7,216 bases of DNA from Patescibacteria group bacterium. GTDB lineage: Bacteria > Patescibacteriota > Dojkabacteria > JAKAPS01 > JAJZLI01. Location of the stretch: assembly GCA_023380695.1 (NCBI GenBank), contig JAMCRT010000024.1, forward strand, positions 1 through 7,216, written 5' to 3'. The notes under the pieces are model-generated. The model searched no databases. It was not told where the DNA came from and worked only from the letters and a program-made list of their open reading frames with translations. Numbering within the stretch: the first letter of the stretch is position 1; every line of letters begins with the position of its first letter. Position numbers and translations under genes: made by a program. Shown piece by piece: positions 6,085 through 7,216 of the stretch.

Positions 6085-7137
6085 TTAAGAATGTTTTACG
6101 ATAATTACATCTCCATCATTTAATATATAATCTTTACCTACAGTTTGCACTAAACCATTGTCTCTTGCATTCTGCCAACCTTTACTTTTTACAAAATTAT
6201 CAAAAGATAAAACATCCATTTTAATAAATTTCTCTTTAAAATCTGTATGTATGACACCAGCAGCATCTACTGCCATAGTTCCTTTCTTAATAGTCCATGC
6301 TCTTACTTCCTTCTCTCCTGCTGTAAAAAATACAATCAAAGATAATTTATCAAATAAAAATTTAACAAGAACATCAATTCCATTAACATTCATACCTAAA
6401 TCTTGCATCATTGAAATTCTATCATTGTCATCTAATTTGGATAATTCATTTTCCAGAAGAATATTTAAATAAAAATTATCACCTTTATAAAAAGACTTAT
6501 AGTCCCCAATATTATAAAGATAAACAAAAGGTTTCCCTGTAAGGAAATTCAATTCTTTAATAATTATCCTTTCATCATCATTGAAATCATTATCATATAA
6601 AATCTTTTCATTTTCTAAAACAGATATCACTTTTTCCAGTAAATCTACATATTTTTTAAAATTCTTATCTGATTTAGATAATTTTTGATATTTACCAAGT
6701 AAATTAGTTGCTCTTTCCAAATCTTTTAATATCAATTCTAATCTTATTATCTCTAAGTCAACAGAAGGATTTATCTGAGAATATACATGCACAATATTAT
6801 CATCTTTAAAATCTCTTAGTACTTCTAATATCAAATCTACTTCGGAAATATGTGATAAAAATTTATTACCAAGTCCCTCACCTTTATGAGCATTTTTAAC
6901 AATTCCTGCTATATCAACAAAAGTAACTGTTGATGGAATAATTTTACCAGAATGTACTATCTCATCTAATATATTTAATCTCTCATCATTTATTCCAACA
7001 ACACCTGTATTAGGTTCAATTGTAGTAAAAGGAAAGTTTTCAGCCTTAATATTACTATTTGTTAATGTATTAAAAAGTGTAGATTTACCTACATTGGGTA
7101 GACCCACAATTCCAACCTTTAAAGTGGAATTTGACAT
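6085..7137 (-). CDS. ychF: Ribosome-binding ATPase YchF (Obg-family)
   Basis: YchF is a universally conserved P-loop protein of the Obg family that binds ribosomes and hydrolyses ATP in preference to GTP. The 350-residue protein is near the usual 360. Nucleotide motifs in order: G1 GLPNVGKST (12-20), switch I FPFTTIEPN (35-43), G3 DIAG (75-78) followed by the YchF signature VKNAHKGEGLGNKFL (80-94), and G4 NIGD (209-212). The canonical GTPase NKxD is missing here, as in all YchF, which explains ATP use; many bacteria have NVDE at this site. A helical coiled-coil arm (about 130-200) follows, then a C-terminal TGS-type domain with FFTAGEKEVRAWTIKKGT (270-287) and AAGVIHTDF (292-300), ending GDVIIVKHS. 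The ATG at 7135-7137 follows a strong AAGGAGG. It is convergent with ssrA; nothing upstream is known because the contig ends. Confidence 0.97.
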   Translation of the reverse strand: MSNSTLKVGIVGLPNVGKSTLFNTLTNSNIKAENFPFTTIEPNTGVVGINDERLNILDEIVHSGKIIPSTVTFVDIAGIVKNAHKGEGLGNKFLSHISEVDLILEVLRDFKDDNIVHVYSQINPSVDLEIIRLELILKDLERATNLLGKYQKLSKSDKNFKKYVDLLEKVISVLENEKILYDNDFNDDERIIIKELNFLTGKPFVYLYNIGDYKSFYKGDNFYLNILLENELSKLDDNDRISMMQDLGMNVNGIDVLVKFLFDKLSLIVFFTAGEKEVRAWTIKKGTMAVDAAGVIHTDFKEKFIKMDVLSFDNFVKSKGWQNARDNGLVQTVGKDYILNDGDVIIVKHS

Positions 7138-7143
7138 TTTATA

Positions 7144-7150
7144 CCTCCTT
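7144..7150 (-). promoter_or_regulatory. Strong Shine-Dalgarno of ychF
   Basis: AAGGAGG on the minus strand ends 6 bases before the ychF ATG. It is the only convincing ribosome binding site in the window; rpoB, pilN, pilO and the small membrane protein have none. It fixes the ychF start and shows that the 16S anti-Shine-Dalgarno is used in this organism. Confidence 0.9.
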
Positions 7151-7159
7151 TATTAATCA

Positions 7160-7188
7160 TATATACTAACTAAGAAATGTATCCTCAA
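7160..7188 (-). promoter_or_regulatory. Possible ychF promoter
   Basis: On the minus strand TTGAGG (7183-7188) and TATATA (7160-7165) are 17 bases apart, each matching 4 of 6 consensus positions. An overlapping TATGAT (7156-7161) is a better -10 box but is 21 bases from this -35. Transcripts would start near 7150 and have a very short leader just before or overlapping the Shine-Dalgarno. AT-rich DNA makes such matches common. Confidence 0.3.
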
Positions 7189-7201
7189 TTATTGTCTAAT
7201 T

Positions 7202-7216
7202 AGATCGGAAGAGCAC
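7202..7216 (+). other. Illumina TruSeq adapter remnant (not genomic)
   Basis: The last 15 bases, AGATCGGAAGAGCAC, are identical to the beginning of the Illumina TruSeq read-through adapter. Their GC content (8 of 15) contrasts with the surrounding DNA, and they sit exactly at the end. They show the window is a contig end from short-read assembly with untrimmed adapter; true sequence stops at about 7201. Confidence 0.95.

Noticed and set aside
6158..6472. Plus-strand open frame of 104 codons
   Set aside because: It is antisense to the TGS-domain end of ychF.
1..7216. CRISPR array, insertion sequence, prophage or attachment site
   Set aside because: No regularly spaced repeats, transposase-like or integrase-like frames, terminal inverted repeats or target duplications are visible.

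Overview
The window reads as one end-to-end contig fragment of a very AT-rich bacterial genome (about 70% A+T by eye). It carries ordinary housekeeping genes: rpoB (RNA polymerase beta), a short type IV pilus cluster (pilN, pilO, a small membrane protein), ssrA (tmRNA) and ychF (ribosome-associated ATPase). All protein genes are on the minus strand and ssrA is on the plus strand. The standard bacterial code is in use: UGG is the Trp codon, the 1140 rpoB codons contain no in-frame UGA, and pilN ends in UGA. This argues against Mycoplasma-type and Absconditabacteria/Gracilibacteria-type codes. The pilN/pilO style (short proteins, an INLL motif, a W...GR..(V/I) segment leading into the membrane helix) and the divergent RpoB suggest a low-GC Patescibacteria (CPR) member. 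That placement is recognition of pattern, not a search result.

Layout: 1-3420 is rpoB, cut at the left edge inside an acidic C-terminal tail. 3421-4028 has no intact gene. It holds the rpoB leader with a hairpin and U-tracts, a promoter with a perfect TTGACA box, and apparent frameshifted remains of a minus-strand gene (about 3555-3982). 4029-5463 is the pilus cluster, read pilN, pilO, small ORF, with a 4-nt overlap and a 2-nt gap. 5464-5525 is a 62-bp divergent intergenic stretch with a good ssrA promoter. 5526-5941 is a complete tmRNA with encoded CCA. 5942-6084 is a convergent gap with a 10-bp perfect hairpin. 6085-7137 is ychF with a strong Shine-Dalgarno and a possible promoter. The last 15 bases (7202-7216) match the start of the Illumina TruSeq adapter and are not genomic.

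Functionally, rpoB supplies transcription; ssrA and ychF act at the ribosome (rescue of stalled ribosomes and translation-linked ATPase activity); and PilN/PilO form the inner-membrane alignment part of a type IV pilus whose PilM partner and motor genes must lie elsewhere.

I found no new defence system, mobile element or CRISPR array. The points most worth checking are in RpoB (a changed active-site loop, changed rifampicin-pocket residues, a roughly 55-residue insertion, a repeated acidic tail), the unusual tmRNA tag, the decayed gene beside rpoB, and the adapter contamination.
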